Assembly: GCA_023417475.1 (NCBI GenBank)
Contig: JAEZFP010000015.1
Location: 1-64,000 of the forward strand
DNA length: 64,000 bases
Reading direction: 5' to 3'
Origin: Bacillota bacterium
GTDB lineage: Bacteria; Bacillota; UBA4882; UBA8346
Under the pieces are notes generated by a model, which saw only the letters and a list, made by a program, of their open reading frames with translations, was not told the origin of the DNA and did no database searches. This document shows positions 1 through 8,700 of the stretch, piece after piece (positions within the stretch are counted from its first letter, which is position 1; each line of letters starts with the position of its first letter). The translations under genes were made by a program, and so were the position numbers.

Positions 1-245
1 ACATATCCAGCTTGCGTAATTATTCATCCAGCTTACTTATTCACATATCCAGCTTGCTGAACGACTCAGCAAGCTTACTTATTCACATATCCAGCTTGCG
101 GAACGACTCAGCAAGCTTACTTATTCACATATCCAGCTTGCGGAACGACTCAGCAAGCTTACTTATCCACATATCCAGCTTGCGGAAGACTCCGGCAAGC
201 TCACTTATTCACATATCCAGCTTGCGGAAGACTTCGGCAAGCTCC
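1..245. repeat. 42-bp tandem array with DnaA-box-like nonamers (locus A)
   Basis: Tandem repeats of exactly 42 bp run from the window edge to about 245, so the array may begin further left. Each unit carries TTATTCACA or TTATCCACA, matching the DnaA-box consensus TTATNCACA, at 37, 79, 121, 163 and 205, all in the same orientation. The box is followed by ATCCAGCTTGC, a GGAACGACTCA-like spacer and GCAAGCTTAC, so AGCTTGC and GCAAGCT could pair as a 7-bp hairpin. The last units are degenerate. Because 42 is 14 codons, the array stays open in a reading frame, but there is no ribosome binding site and I do not call a gene. The same family recurs at 35.9-36.2 kb. Confidence 0.85.
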
Positions 246-301
246 GTTTCCGAGCGAACAAAAGTCATCCGTCACAGTCTAACTTGGCGCCGCCGCTGGG
301 G

Positions 302-543
302 CCTTGACCTCACCCCCGCTGCGCCTCCCCTCTCCGACGTTGCTTTTTCGGTAAGCAGATCAGCGGCGAGGGGTGAACCGCCGGAATCCAGGGCCGACAC
401 CGCGTGATGGCTATTCCATTCTCCATCAAACGGCATCGGCATAAGATTCAACTCCGTCACCCCTCGCCGCTCGCCGCTGAACAACCTAACAGTACCGCTC
501 CGGCGGAGAGGGGCCAGGGGGTGAGGTCAGGACAAAGCCAAAC
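302..543. repeat. Imperfect long inverted repeat (MITE-like?)
   Basis: The segment 302-385 and the reverse complement of 448-543 are similar. Both start with a CTGACCTCACCCCC-like block, pass through CCCCTCTCC and end in CAGCGGCGAGGGGTGA. The arms are roughly 80-90 bp and are separated by about 60 bp. No transposase or clear target duplication is seen. It could be a non-autonomous element or simply a large intergenic RNA hairpin. Confidence 0.5.
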
Positions 544-549
544 CCAAAC

Positions 550-579
550 AAAAAAAAACTTGCCGGGACTCCCGGCAAG
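550..579 (-). terminator. Rho-independent terminator of the lasso cyclase gene
   Basis: Perfect 9-bp stem CTTGCCGGG/CCCGGCAAG with a 3-nt loop. On the minus strand it is followed by nine T residues (A-run 550-558). It lies 14 nt beyond the cyclase stop codon and ends the long minus-strand run. Confidence 0.85.
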
Positions 580-593
580 CTCCCCGGCCTCCA

Positions 594-2540
594 TCACCAT
601 GTTTTGAGAAACCGGCTGAAAATAATGCTGCGCAACAGCATCCGCAAGTCATAATTATGCGGGGGATCTTCGTCCATGAGATCCGGTTTCCGGGCGGTTT
701 GATGAATCCTGGGGATGTCCAGATATTTCCGTTCGTCCTCCAGCTCCCCGATCCGCAGCGCTTCGGCGACCATCAAGCGGGCCACCGGTTGTAACCGTTG
801 GACAAAATCGGCGCTTTGCCGTCCCCGCTGATCGTAGTTCAGCCGGACCGTATCCGGCAGGATTCCGGCCATCGCCCGCCGCAATAACGATCGCTCCCGG
901 CCATCCCGGCAATACTGCTCCACCGGCACACTCATACAAAATTCGACCACCCGTTGGTCGAGCGTCGGATCACGAATAATCAACCGGTGCGCCAACGCGA
1001 TTTTAGTATAGACGCCCGCCTGGTGGCTTAAATGAGCGGGGTCCAGCATTCGCCGGCGATACGAAAACGCATCCTTTTTTTCAATAAACAAGGGATCGTA
1101 ATGATACTGCTTGAAACGAGCCGGTTGACCGATCCGGGCCGCAAAAGCCGGATTAATCGGGGACAGCCGCAACGGCGCGGCCCAGGCGGGGTTGCGCCGT
1201 TGGTACCAGGCTTTTTGGATCGGATACGGAAAGAAGAATTTCAGCACATCAACCAGCGTTCGCAGCGGGTTGGCTTGTTTACGATGGGCGGATTTCCGCA
1301 ACTCTCCGATGAAGGCCGGCCATTTCCCGGAACCCAGAAGCGAAATCAGACATTGTTCCATGCTCCCGTAAGAGATGGTGGTATTGCCCACGCCGCCGGT
1401 TAACATGACGCCGATATTGTCGGCCTCAGCCCGCGCCAAAATTCCCTCGATCCAAAACAGGTTTTCCAAAGTCTTATAGGGCTGCTCGAGCAGTGCCATC
1501 AATCGGTCGGTATCGCTCAAAGCGTGTTTGCCTTCAAACCGGCAATACGTCACCGCGATATTGCCGCAATGCGCCCTGACCGCCTCAATAAAAGCGGTTT
1601 CGTCGGCAATCCGGCCGGTCGGCAGCCGGTTGCGATATTCCTTGAGCGGGATTGAACTGAAAGCCCGCAGCCGGCGGTCGCTCTTTTGCAGTTCGGCGGC
1701 GGCGATACCCGCCACCGAGGTGGAATCCAACCCGCCGCTAAGCATGATCCCCACCGGGCGGACGCTGCGGAGCCGGCAGCGAACCGCTTCGGCAAGGACG
1801 TCGCGCAACGCCGCCTCATATTCCTCGTCCGAATTCAACCGGAGCTCTTTCCGGCGCGACACGCTCCAATACTCGCTTTTGCGAACCCCGTCCTTGCCAA
1901 CGGTCAAAGTATGGCCGGCCGGCAACATCAAAATATCTTGATAGATTGTCAACTCGCTATCCAATTGATGCATGACCGTCGGGATGGCCAGATAGTCGCT
2001 AATCCACTCTTCGCAGTATTTGTGGGAAATTTCCCGGTTGACAAATAGCGGCCGGATTAACGTGGCAAAGCTGAATAGCTTAGGGGAGAGATAATAATAA
2101 AAGGATCGTTTACCCATCTGGTCGACCGCGCAAAACAATTCCTCCGCCCGCCGGTCCCAGATGGCAAAGGCAAAGTCGCCCACCAAATGCGCGGGACATT
2201 CCCGCCCCCATTTTTGATAGGCTTTCAAGATCAAACGGCTATCGGTGAGCGCGGCGCGGCAGGTAGGATCAATATCCAAAGCATCCCAAAGCTCCGCCCG
2301 GTTGTCGATAATGGCATCGGCGGTGATAACAGCCTGAGCTTGGGGATCGTCATCGGGAAGGACCTCGCGCAGCGATTCCGGCGTAACGCATTGGAGTTGA
2401 CAACCAAAATACAACGCCCCGTCCTTCCAGTCGCCCGGGCGATCCGCTTCATGCCGGCCTAACCCGTTCAGCAACGCCAGCGCAATTTGCGGATCAACCG
2501 GCGCGCCGTCCCGGCGATAAATGCCACAGATGGAACTCAC
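594..2540 (-). CDS. Lasso peptide cyclase (asparagine synthetase-like, C protein)
   Basis: Asparagine-synthetase homologue of 648 residues, expected to adenylate the ring Asp/Glu of a lasso precursor and close the macrolactam onto the N-terminal amine. The N-terminal half looks like a class II glutamine amidotransferase domain (MSSICGIY, Cys5), and the C-terminal half carries the ATP-binding SGGLDS motif at residues 268-273. The start is GTG, preceded by GAGGAGGAG at good spacing. It is last in the cluster, 152 nt after the B2 fusion gene and 14 nt before a terminator. That 152-nt gap is unusual in an otherwise overlapping operon and I found no convincing gene in it. An ordinary AsnB is unlikely given the B1, B2, kinase and precursor genes beside it. 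Confidence 0.85.
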   Translation of the reverse strand: MSSICGIYRRDGAPVDPQIALALLNGLGRHEADRPGDWKDGALYFGCQLQCVTPESLREVLPDDDPQAQAVITADAIIDNRAELWDALDIDPTCRAALTDSRLILKAYQKWGRECPAHLVGDFAFAIWDRRAEELFCAVDQMGKRSFYYYLSPKLFSFATLIRPLFVNREISHKYCEEWISDYLAIPTVMHQLDSELTIYQDILMLPAGHTLTVGKDGVRKSEYWSVSRRKELRLNSDEEYEAALRDVLAEAVRCRLRSVRPVGIMLSGGLDSTSVAGIAAAELQKSDRRLRAFSSIPLKEYRNRLPTGRIADETAFIEAVRAHCGNIAVTYCRFEGKHALSDTDRLMALLEQPYKTLENLFWIEGILARAEADNIGVMLTGGVGNTTISYGSMEQCLISLLGSGKWPAFIGELRKSAHRKQANPLRTLVDVLKFFFPYPIQKAWYQRRNPAWAAPLRLSPINPAFAARIGQPARFKQYHYDPLFIEKKDAFSYRRRMLDPAHLSHQAGVYTKIALAHRLIIRDPTLDQRVVEFCMSVPVEQYCRDGRERSLLRRAMAGILPDTVRLNYDQRGRQSADFVQRLQPVARLMVAEALRIGELEDERKYLDIPRIHQTARKPDLMDEDPPHNYDLRMLLRSIIFSRFLKTW

Positions 2541-2692
2541 CGCGCTCCTCCTCGATTGACCAATAATTCACCGGACGCCCGGGAACGTCAAACAGCCACC
2601 GTTTTACGCGAACGCGGCTCCTTACGGACGTCGACCCCAAGCTTGAATCCGGTAAAACGTCGCACTGCCTGAAGCAATACAGCCCAAGTTTC

Positions 2693-4360
2693 TCATAGGG
2701 TGTTCCCCCCGCCGCAACCGGTCATCCGCCGTCTTAGCCAATTGAGGGGCCGGATCAGATAATATAAGGGATACAGTCTTTCCGGAAGGGAAAGCCATTG
2801 GAAATCCTCGTAAGCCGGTTCAAACAACGAGCCGAGATAGGCTAACTTTTCCCCGACTCCCTTACAAAGCAACCAATGATATTGTTTCTCACGCCAAAAA
2901 TTCTTGGGGATGATTCGAAAGCGCCGGTCCGGTTCATCTTCCGGTTCCGACAGTTCCGCCAGGACGATCCGCGCCAGACTGCGGGCGGTTTGATCCCGGT
3001 TCGCCGCTCGCAACAACGTTTCGGGCAAGGGCACTTCCAGTACTCGGTCCAGCAGAATAAGCGTCTGATGCAGGACCGCCCGCAACCCCGATTGATCCGC
3101 CAACCCGGTAATTTGGTTCCAATCAAGCTCCGGTCGAACCCTAAGCCAACGCTCGATATCTCCCAACCAGCGCAAGCGGAACCAACGATGCCTACTCCCG
3201 TGGGCGATCAAAAACAGCAACTGTTCCCCGTCGCGCCAGCCGGCGGCCAACCGATCGGCTCGTTGGTTCGCCGCAGCCGCAACCCACGGAAACTCCAACC
3301 CCAGACAGTCGAGTTTCCAATGAAGTTCCAGACAGATATGCCGTTCCGGCGCAAACAATGTAAAGTGATGATACCGTTTGACGTATTGTTGCAGTTGCCG
3401 CGGCGTCACCGTTGTCGGATGAGTCCTTTGATATCCGGCTTTTTTCAAAATTTGTCCGGCTTTTTCCAAATCGGACGCGGCGACGAGAATATCCAGATCG
3501 CGGGACGGGCGTAACGTCAGATCGCCATAAAGTTGCACCGCCAGCGGCGGACCTTTCAAAACGAGCATCGCCACGCCGTTCCGGGCAAAATCCTTAGCAA
3601 CCCGTTCCAGTTCCGCCGCCAAACCCATCGCGGCAAAAGCGTTTTGGCGATACTCCCGTTGCAATGTCGCCATAACGTTCGCGGGAACCGGCGCGTCGTT
3701 CAAACCGTACAGCGTCTTATACGCCAACGGAAACACCCGGTGCCGCCGGATCAGCCGCATAAAAAGCTCCCAACGGAACGGTCCCGCGATTAAGCCGCTG
3801 ATTTTCACCGGATCCGGACTGGAATCAGTCATGCACCAAAGCAACAACCGCAGTTCGGGGTCGATTGGAAGCGCCGGTCGGCGATTTTTCAGGCCCGCTT
3901 CCCCTTTGGTCAAAACCGGCGTATCTCCGAAGCTGGCGATCACTTTGAAACCGGCTAGCCCCCGGCGCCCGGTGATCACCGCCGGTCCGACCCTAAGCCA
4001 AGCGTGAGCGCTTAAGCCGGAAGCTTCCCGCCGCCTGACTCCAAGGTACAACGTATTGGCAATTCCCAGCTGCCGTAGGACAATCTTCCCGGCGATCGCC
4101 CGGACCAGGCAGCGACTTTGCCATGGCGTATGCCGTCCGACCAACTCCACCGCCCGACCGATTTTCCGGGACAACGCAATTTTCGCTTGATCCTCCCCGG
4201 GAGAGGTCTCCCCGCCCGGTTTGCCGAGATATTTGCTTACCCAACGAAACGGCAGCAACAGCAGGAGCATTCGGATGAGCGCGGTCCAACCGAAAATGCG
4301 GACGGTCAACCACCGGTCCGCCCCCGGGAGACGCGCCCATTGGCAGCAGGTCTTAAACAA
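2693..4360 (-). CDS. Lasso B2 leader protease fused to nucleotidyltransferase-like domain
   Basis: Two domains in 555 residues. Residues 1 to about 155 match the transglutaminase-like lasso leader peptidase (B2), with a hydrophobic N-terminus (MLLLLLPFRW), a catalytic Cys in QSRC (residue 84) and a His in SAHAW (residue 119). From about 165 onward it resembles the NTP_transf_5 family (PF14907), with LVLKGPPLAVQLYGD and RDLDILV (Asp298, Asp300). Such enzymes are known in some lasso clusters acting after a kinase on the C-terminal Ser; the fusion to B2 in one chain is unusual. The TTG start lies 8 nt inside the end of the B1 gene behind AAGGG, which implies translational coupling. Domain calls come from motifs only. 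Confidence 0.8.
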   Translation of the reverse strand: MFKTCCQWARLPGADRWLTVRIFGWTALIRMLLLLLPFRWVSKYLGKPGGETSPGEDQAKIALSRKIGRAVELVGRHTPWQSRCLVRAIAGKIVLRQLGIANTLYLGVRRREASGLSAHAWLRVGPAVITGRRGLAGFKVIASFGDTPVLTKGEAGLKNRRPALPIDPELRLLLWCMTDSSPDPVKISGLIAGPFRWELFMRLIRRHRVFPLAYKTLYGLNDAPVPANVMATLQREYRQNAFAAMGLAAELERVAKDFARNGVAMLVLKGPPLAVQLYGDLTLRPSRDLDILVAASDLEKAGQILKKAGYQRTHPTTVTPRQLQQYVKRYHHFTLFAPERHICLELHWKLDCLGLEFPWVAAAANQRADRLAAGWRDGEQLLFLIAHGSRHRWFRLRWLGDIERWLRVRPELDWNQITGLADQSGLRAVLHQTLILLDRVLEVPLPETLLRAANRDQTARSLARIVLAELSEPEDEPDRRFRIIPKNFWREKQYHWLLCKGVGEKLAYLGSLFEPAYEDFQWLSLPERLYPLYYLIRPLNWLRRRMTGCGGGNTL

Positions 4361-4643
4361 TTGTCACGAGCCCTTCCGCAATCAGCTTGTCCAGAAAAAC
4401 GCCGACATCGCCATAACACGTATCGGCCGACACCGCGTATTCATGACGCAAAGTCCGGATGATTTCACCGACAGTCGCCGGAGTGGCGGTCAACTCCCAA
4501 ATCCGGCTTCCCACCGCATCCAATCCGTAATATTTCCCCCGGTCGATACTGAGCAGCGCCGTTGCGCCGTCCAGATCGGCGGCGATTAAGCCTTCGGCCC
4601 GGGCGACGACCGTTTCAAGCCGAATCAACGGTTGTTGTTCCAT
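4353..4643 (-). CDS. Lasso B1 protein, PqqD-like RiPP recognition element
   Basis: A 96-residue PqqD-family protein (starts MEQQPLIRLETVVARAEG and contains RGKYYGLDAVGSRIWEL, typical of this family). In lasso biosynthesis B1 binds the leader peptide and delivers it to the B2 protease. I place the start at the ATG behind AAGGAG rather than an upstream in-frame codon. It overlaps the kinase gene by 29 nt and the B2 fusion gene by 8 nt, so the three are tightly coupled. It is expected to recognise the W-x-x-P-x-I pattern of the precursor encoded at 5617-5742. Confidence 0.85.
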   Translation of the reverse strand: MEQQPLIRLETVVARAEGLIAADLDGATALLSIDRGKYYGLDAVGSRIWELTATPATVGEIIRTLRHEYAVSADTCYGDVGVFLDKLIAEGLVTIV

Positions 4644-5556
4644 TGCCAAACACGCTCCTTTTTGGTAGATCCTCCTCGACCAAAGCAACCTGGTCCGCCA
4701 TGGTAAATCCCTTTGCCGGCCGGGTGATTCGGGCGACAGCGCTATGACCCGCCAATCCAGCCGCTTGTCGGAATAGCGCCTCCCGCAGACCCAGCCCGCC
4801 GGCGAAACCCGGTCGGTAAATGTTCTTCATGATCAACGTCAGTTTATCCAGACCACGAAGCGCCACGAAGTTCACTCCGCCGTCGGACGCCACCCGCAGT
4901 TCGTAGATTGCTCCCAATCGTTGCGGCGTGTCGCAAAACGACTGGACAACGGGTATGGCGTATTTGTCAACCCTTCCGTAGATCCTGCCGCCAGCGGCCC
5001 CGGCATTTCCGGTCGCCGCCAAACTGTCCCGCCATAATTTTTGTTGGGGATAGGCGGGGTAAACCAACGGCCTTCCCGTCGCATCAAACCCCACCGCCGC
5101 CAGATCGTCGGTTAACAAGCGATATCCTTGACGGCGTAACGCCGCCGCCAAAGTGGACTTCCCCGCTCCACGCGCTCCGGTAATGATGCAACACAACTTC
5201 CCCTTTACGACCGCACTGCCGTGAATGGGCAAAATCCCCCGTTGCATAAGCAGCGCGCCCAACGCCGAACCCAGCAGAAAAAGACGGACCGCTTTCGGAT
5301 CGCTAGCGGGAGCGGGCTCAACCACAATTTGATTACCGTTTTCAATCCAATAGTTCCCGACCTTCGGGACCCACAGCAGGAGTTGACCCGGCGCCGCCTG
5401 AAAATGCCCCGTACTCACCGGCGCCCCGGCAATCCCGGACGGAGTTGCCCCGACCTCAATCCGCACAGCCGGAATTCCCGAAGCGCTTGGCAGTTCGGGT
5501 AGGGGGATTGCGGAGACGATATTCAGCCCGAAGGCGCGATAGGGATAATGATTCAT
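4615..5556 (-). CDS. HprK-like lasso precursor kinase
   Basis: A 313-residue protein related to the C-terminal domain of HPr kinase, with a P-loop GARGAGKST at about residues 127-135 and LLTDD downstream. Homologues in paeninodin-type lasso clusters phosphorylate the C-terminal Ser of the precursor, and the precursor here ends in Asn-Asp-Ser. I chose the ATG of MNHYPYRAFGLNI because family members begin with a YRAFGL-like motif; an ATG 30 nt further upstream (5586) is possible and neither has a strong Shine-Dalgarno. It directly follows the precursor gene and overlaps B1. HPr regulation is unlikely because the N-terminal HprK domain is missing and the context is RiPP biosynthesis. Confidence 0.8.
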   Translation of the reverse strand: MNHYPYRAFGLNIVSAIPLPELPSASGIPAVRIEVGATPSGIAGAPVSTGHFQAAPGQLLLWVPKVGNYWIENGNQIVVEPAPASDPKAVRLFLLGSALGALLMQRGILPIHGSAVVKGKLCCIITGARGAGKSTLAAALRRQGYRLLTDDLAAVGFDATGRPLVYPAYPQQKLWRDSLAATGNAGAAGGRIYGRVDKYAIPVVQSFCDTPQRLGAIYELRVASDGGVNFVALRGLDKLTLIMKNIYRPGFAGGLGLREALFRQAAGLAGHSAVARITRPAKGFTMADQVALVEEDLPKRSVFGNGTTTVDSA

Positions 5557-5616
5557 TGTTTTGCCCGCGTTTCCAATTTTAATCATATTATCAGATCAGA
5601 TGTCGCTCTACCGCTG

Positions 5617-5742
5617 TTACGAGTCATTCCCGGATTCATTAACGCTATCAAAGCCAAATCCCCCCTCGCACTCGGTCTCATTGATATCAAGCAAGCTGAT
5701 TTGCGGGGATACCCATGGCTTTTTGACTGGCTCGTTCTCCAT
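5617..5742 (-). CDS. Lasso peptide precursor (A)
   Basis: A 41-residue peptide with a textbook AGGAGG seven nt before its ATG. The leader has the W-x-x-P-x-I pattern (KKPWVSPQISLL) and a Thr at residue 23, the conserved -2 position before lasso cores. Cleavage after Glu24 gives the core CEGGFGFDSVNESGNDS: 17 residues, Cys1 as ring nucleophile and Asp8 as acceptor, an 8-residue macrolactam. The C-terminal Ser fits the kinase next door. With one Cys there is no disulfide, so it would be class II. The gene starts 11 nt after the stop of the 1500-residue secreted protein, with its ribosome binding site overlapping that stop. Cleavage and ring are predictions. Confidence 0.85.
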   Translation of the reverse strand: MENEPVKKPWVSPQISLLDINETECEGGFGFDSVNESGNDS

Positions 5743-5753
5743 CTCCAAACCTC

Positions 5754-8700
5754 CTACTCCAAATTCCGGATCCGCAGCTGATCGGTTGTCCCGTTACTCT
5801 CCTGCCAAGCTATATACAGTTTCCCATGATACTCAATCAGGTCGAGCGCCGTTGCGGCCTTGGCGGCGTCGTAGTTAATCCCACCGTTGTCCGCGGCTTG
5901 CCAAGTTGCGCCATTATACGACTTGAACCGGATTAAGCCGTTCTCCGTCCAAGTGGCAATCAAGACGCCTTGATCGCCATAGGCGTTCAACATACTGATG
6001 CTCTGCGCGGAGTCGTAGTTGATACTGTCGCTGCCAGCCCAATCCCATGAAATTCCGTTATACTTTTTAGCCCGTCCCTGATAAAATCCACCCGCGTTTT
6101 TCTCGATCCACACAAGATATAACTGTCCACTGCAGTTTACCAGGATGGGAGCGACTGCGGTTTTGGCGGCGTCATAATCCAAGATGCTGTTATCCGCCGC
6201 CGTCCAGGTGTTCCCGGCATTTCCGTCGTATGATTTAACCCGGATATTACCCGCTTCACCCCAAGCGGCAAAGAGTTTTCCGTTATAAACGGCCATGGTG
6301 GGCGCCAACGCTTTGCTCGTGGCGTCAAAGTTTAACGTTCCTTGATCCGCCGGCTCCCAACCGCTCGATCCAAGACGTTTGACCCGGATCTGCTCGACGG
6401 CGGTTTTTTCGGTCCATACCGCATACAGCGCGTTATTGTAGCTGATCAATTTGACGTTATATGCTTTATTGGCGGTATAACTCAGATTGGCGCTGTCGCT
6501 CCAAACGCCGGTCGCGTCATGATAGCGCCGGAGATACACTTGATAGCGATCCGGCCCGGTCTCTTCATACCAAGCGAGATATAAACTGCTTTGATAATCG
6601 ATCAGCACCGGGTTATATGCTCCCGCGTCCGGATTGACATTCAGGCTGTCGCCAATCAAGTTCCAGTTCAAACCGTCATATTGCTTGACCCGGATCTGGG
6701 TGTGACCACTTTGGTATTCAGCCCAGGCTACGTAAAGTTGCTTATTATGCACCATCATTTTCGGGGTGAGCGCCCGGTTGGCTTGATCAAGGTTCAAGCT
6801 TCCGCCGTCAATCGGCGCCAACGGTTCCTGCCCTTGCAAGTAAGGATAACCGATACCTTGGTGAATTGACCAGGTATTGGTAAAATCCCAGCCGCTGAAG
6901 GCGCTTTGATCTTTCATCGCGCCGGTTAACGCCGCCATTCCTTTCCCGACATCGCTCTGCCCGGTGGTCTGGCTGTCGTAGTAGGATCCGTTGACAGTCC
7001 CGTCATTGACGCCAATCAGCCCGCCGGAGCTTGTCCCATGCACCGCTCCGGAAGCATAGGTTTGGGTCACTACGGCGTTACTGGCGTTGTAGCCCAACAA
7101 ACCGCCGCAACCGGAACCGCCGCTTTGGGTGACGTCGCCCTTGGCGTAACTATTGACGATGGTTGCGCCCGTGGCTTGATATCCAACTAACCCGCCGGCA
7201 TAATTGGCCGAGCTAACAACGACGACGGCGGTTCCGGTTTGCCCGATGTCGGTATACCGGCTGAGACCGACCAGTCCACCGCAGTTCGTGACGGCGCTCA
7301 GCGTTCCCGCGGCGTAAACGTTTTGAATGACAATTTTTTGGGTGGCGGTCCCTTCGCTATAGCCGGCGAGGCTGCCCGTTCCCGCTCCACCGTTAACGTT
7401 CAATTGCTCCAGGCGCAAGTTCTTAATCACCGCTCCCGGTCCGAAACAACCAAACAATCCGACCCCGCTTGCCGCGGCGCGGTTAATAAATAAGTTGCTG
7501 ACGGTATGTTTGGCCCCATCAAAATTCCCGGTAAACGGACCGCTGGCGTCGGCGATAGGTCGCCAACCGGCCCCACCGTCATACGCGGTTCCATACGAAG
7601 ACAAATCGATATCGGCGTCGAGTTTAAAATAGGAACCGAGCCGGTAGCGCACCTTATCCAATTGGTCCGCAGTTTTGATGATATAGGGCTGATCAACCGT
7701 TCCCGCGCCGCCGGCGAAATAGGCCGTCGGGGTGACGCCGGCCGATACCGGCGATAAGGCGCTGTTTCCCGCCGCATTCGTAGCCGAGACGGCAAAAGTA
7801 TAACGTAACCCGTTGGTCAAACCGGTCACGGTTAGATACGTACCGGTTGTGTCAACGGTCTGAACCGGCGTGACGCCCTGGAAGCAGTAGACCGTATAAT
7901 GCGTAATCGGGCTGCCCCCATTGTCGCTAGGCGAAATAAAACGGACGACGGCGTCGGTATCTCCGGCAGTGGCGGCGACACCGGTCGGCACGCCGGGAAT
8001 GGTAATATAGTCGATCGAAAACGCGGCGGCGGCGGTATTCTCGTTGCCTGCCGCATCCTGCGCGACTCCGGCGGCGATATTGACGGTGACCGCACCCGCA
8101 CCGGCCGGCGTAATGTCCACCGTATAAGTCGTTCCACTTCCGCCAAAACCGTTCTTGATCCCGTTGGTAACAACGATGTCGTCGACTTCAAATCCGGTTA
8201 CGCTTTCACTGAAATTAACGGTGACGGGAATCGGCGCGTTTTTAGTCGGATTCGGGGCTATGGAGGTAATCGTCACTGCCGGGGCCACGGAATCATAAGT
8301 ACGGCTTAACCGCACTGCGGCGCCATTGCCGTTCCCAGCGGCGTCTTGCGCAACATTCGCCGCCACATCGACAGTTACCGTTCCTTGACCGGAGGGAATA
8401 ATCTCCACTGTATACGTATAGGGGTTAACCGTGGCGAACCCGCTTTTGGTTCCATTCCCGACCGCGATATCCGCAGCGGTAAATCCGGTCACCGCCTCGC
8501 TGAAGGTGATGGTTACCGGTATCAGCGGCGTGTTGGTCCAATTGGGCGCGGCGGCGGTAATCGTTACCGTCGGCGCAACCGTATCAATCGTGATTCCCGA
8601 GGTATCAACGCCGGTCAACGTGAGTTCCGCATCATTACCGGCGGAGTCTTTCATGGTCGCCGTAGCGCCGTTCAGATCCAGCGCGGCTCCCAAGGTGAGG

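Noticed and set aside
1..245. CRISPR array
   Set aside because: Units are contiguous tandem repeats without unique spacers, and there are no cas genes.
12..407. 131-residue frame through repeat array A (and its equivalents at 35996-36298)
   Set aside because: Open only because the unit is 42 bp (14 codons). It has no ribosome binding site, the translation is a plain repeat, and the DNA signal is the DnaA box.
2620..2696. Short frame MRNLGCIASG overlapping the end of the B2 fusion gene
   Set aside because: Only 24 codons, with no lasso-like leader or ring pattern. Probably chance within the 152-nt gap before the cyclase gene.
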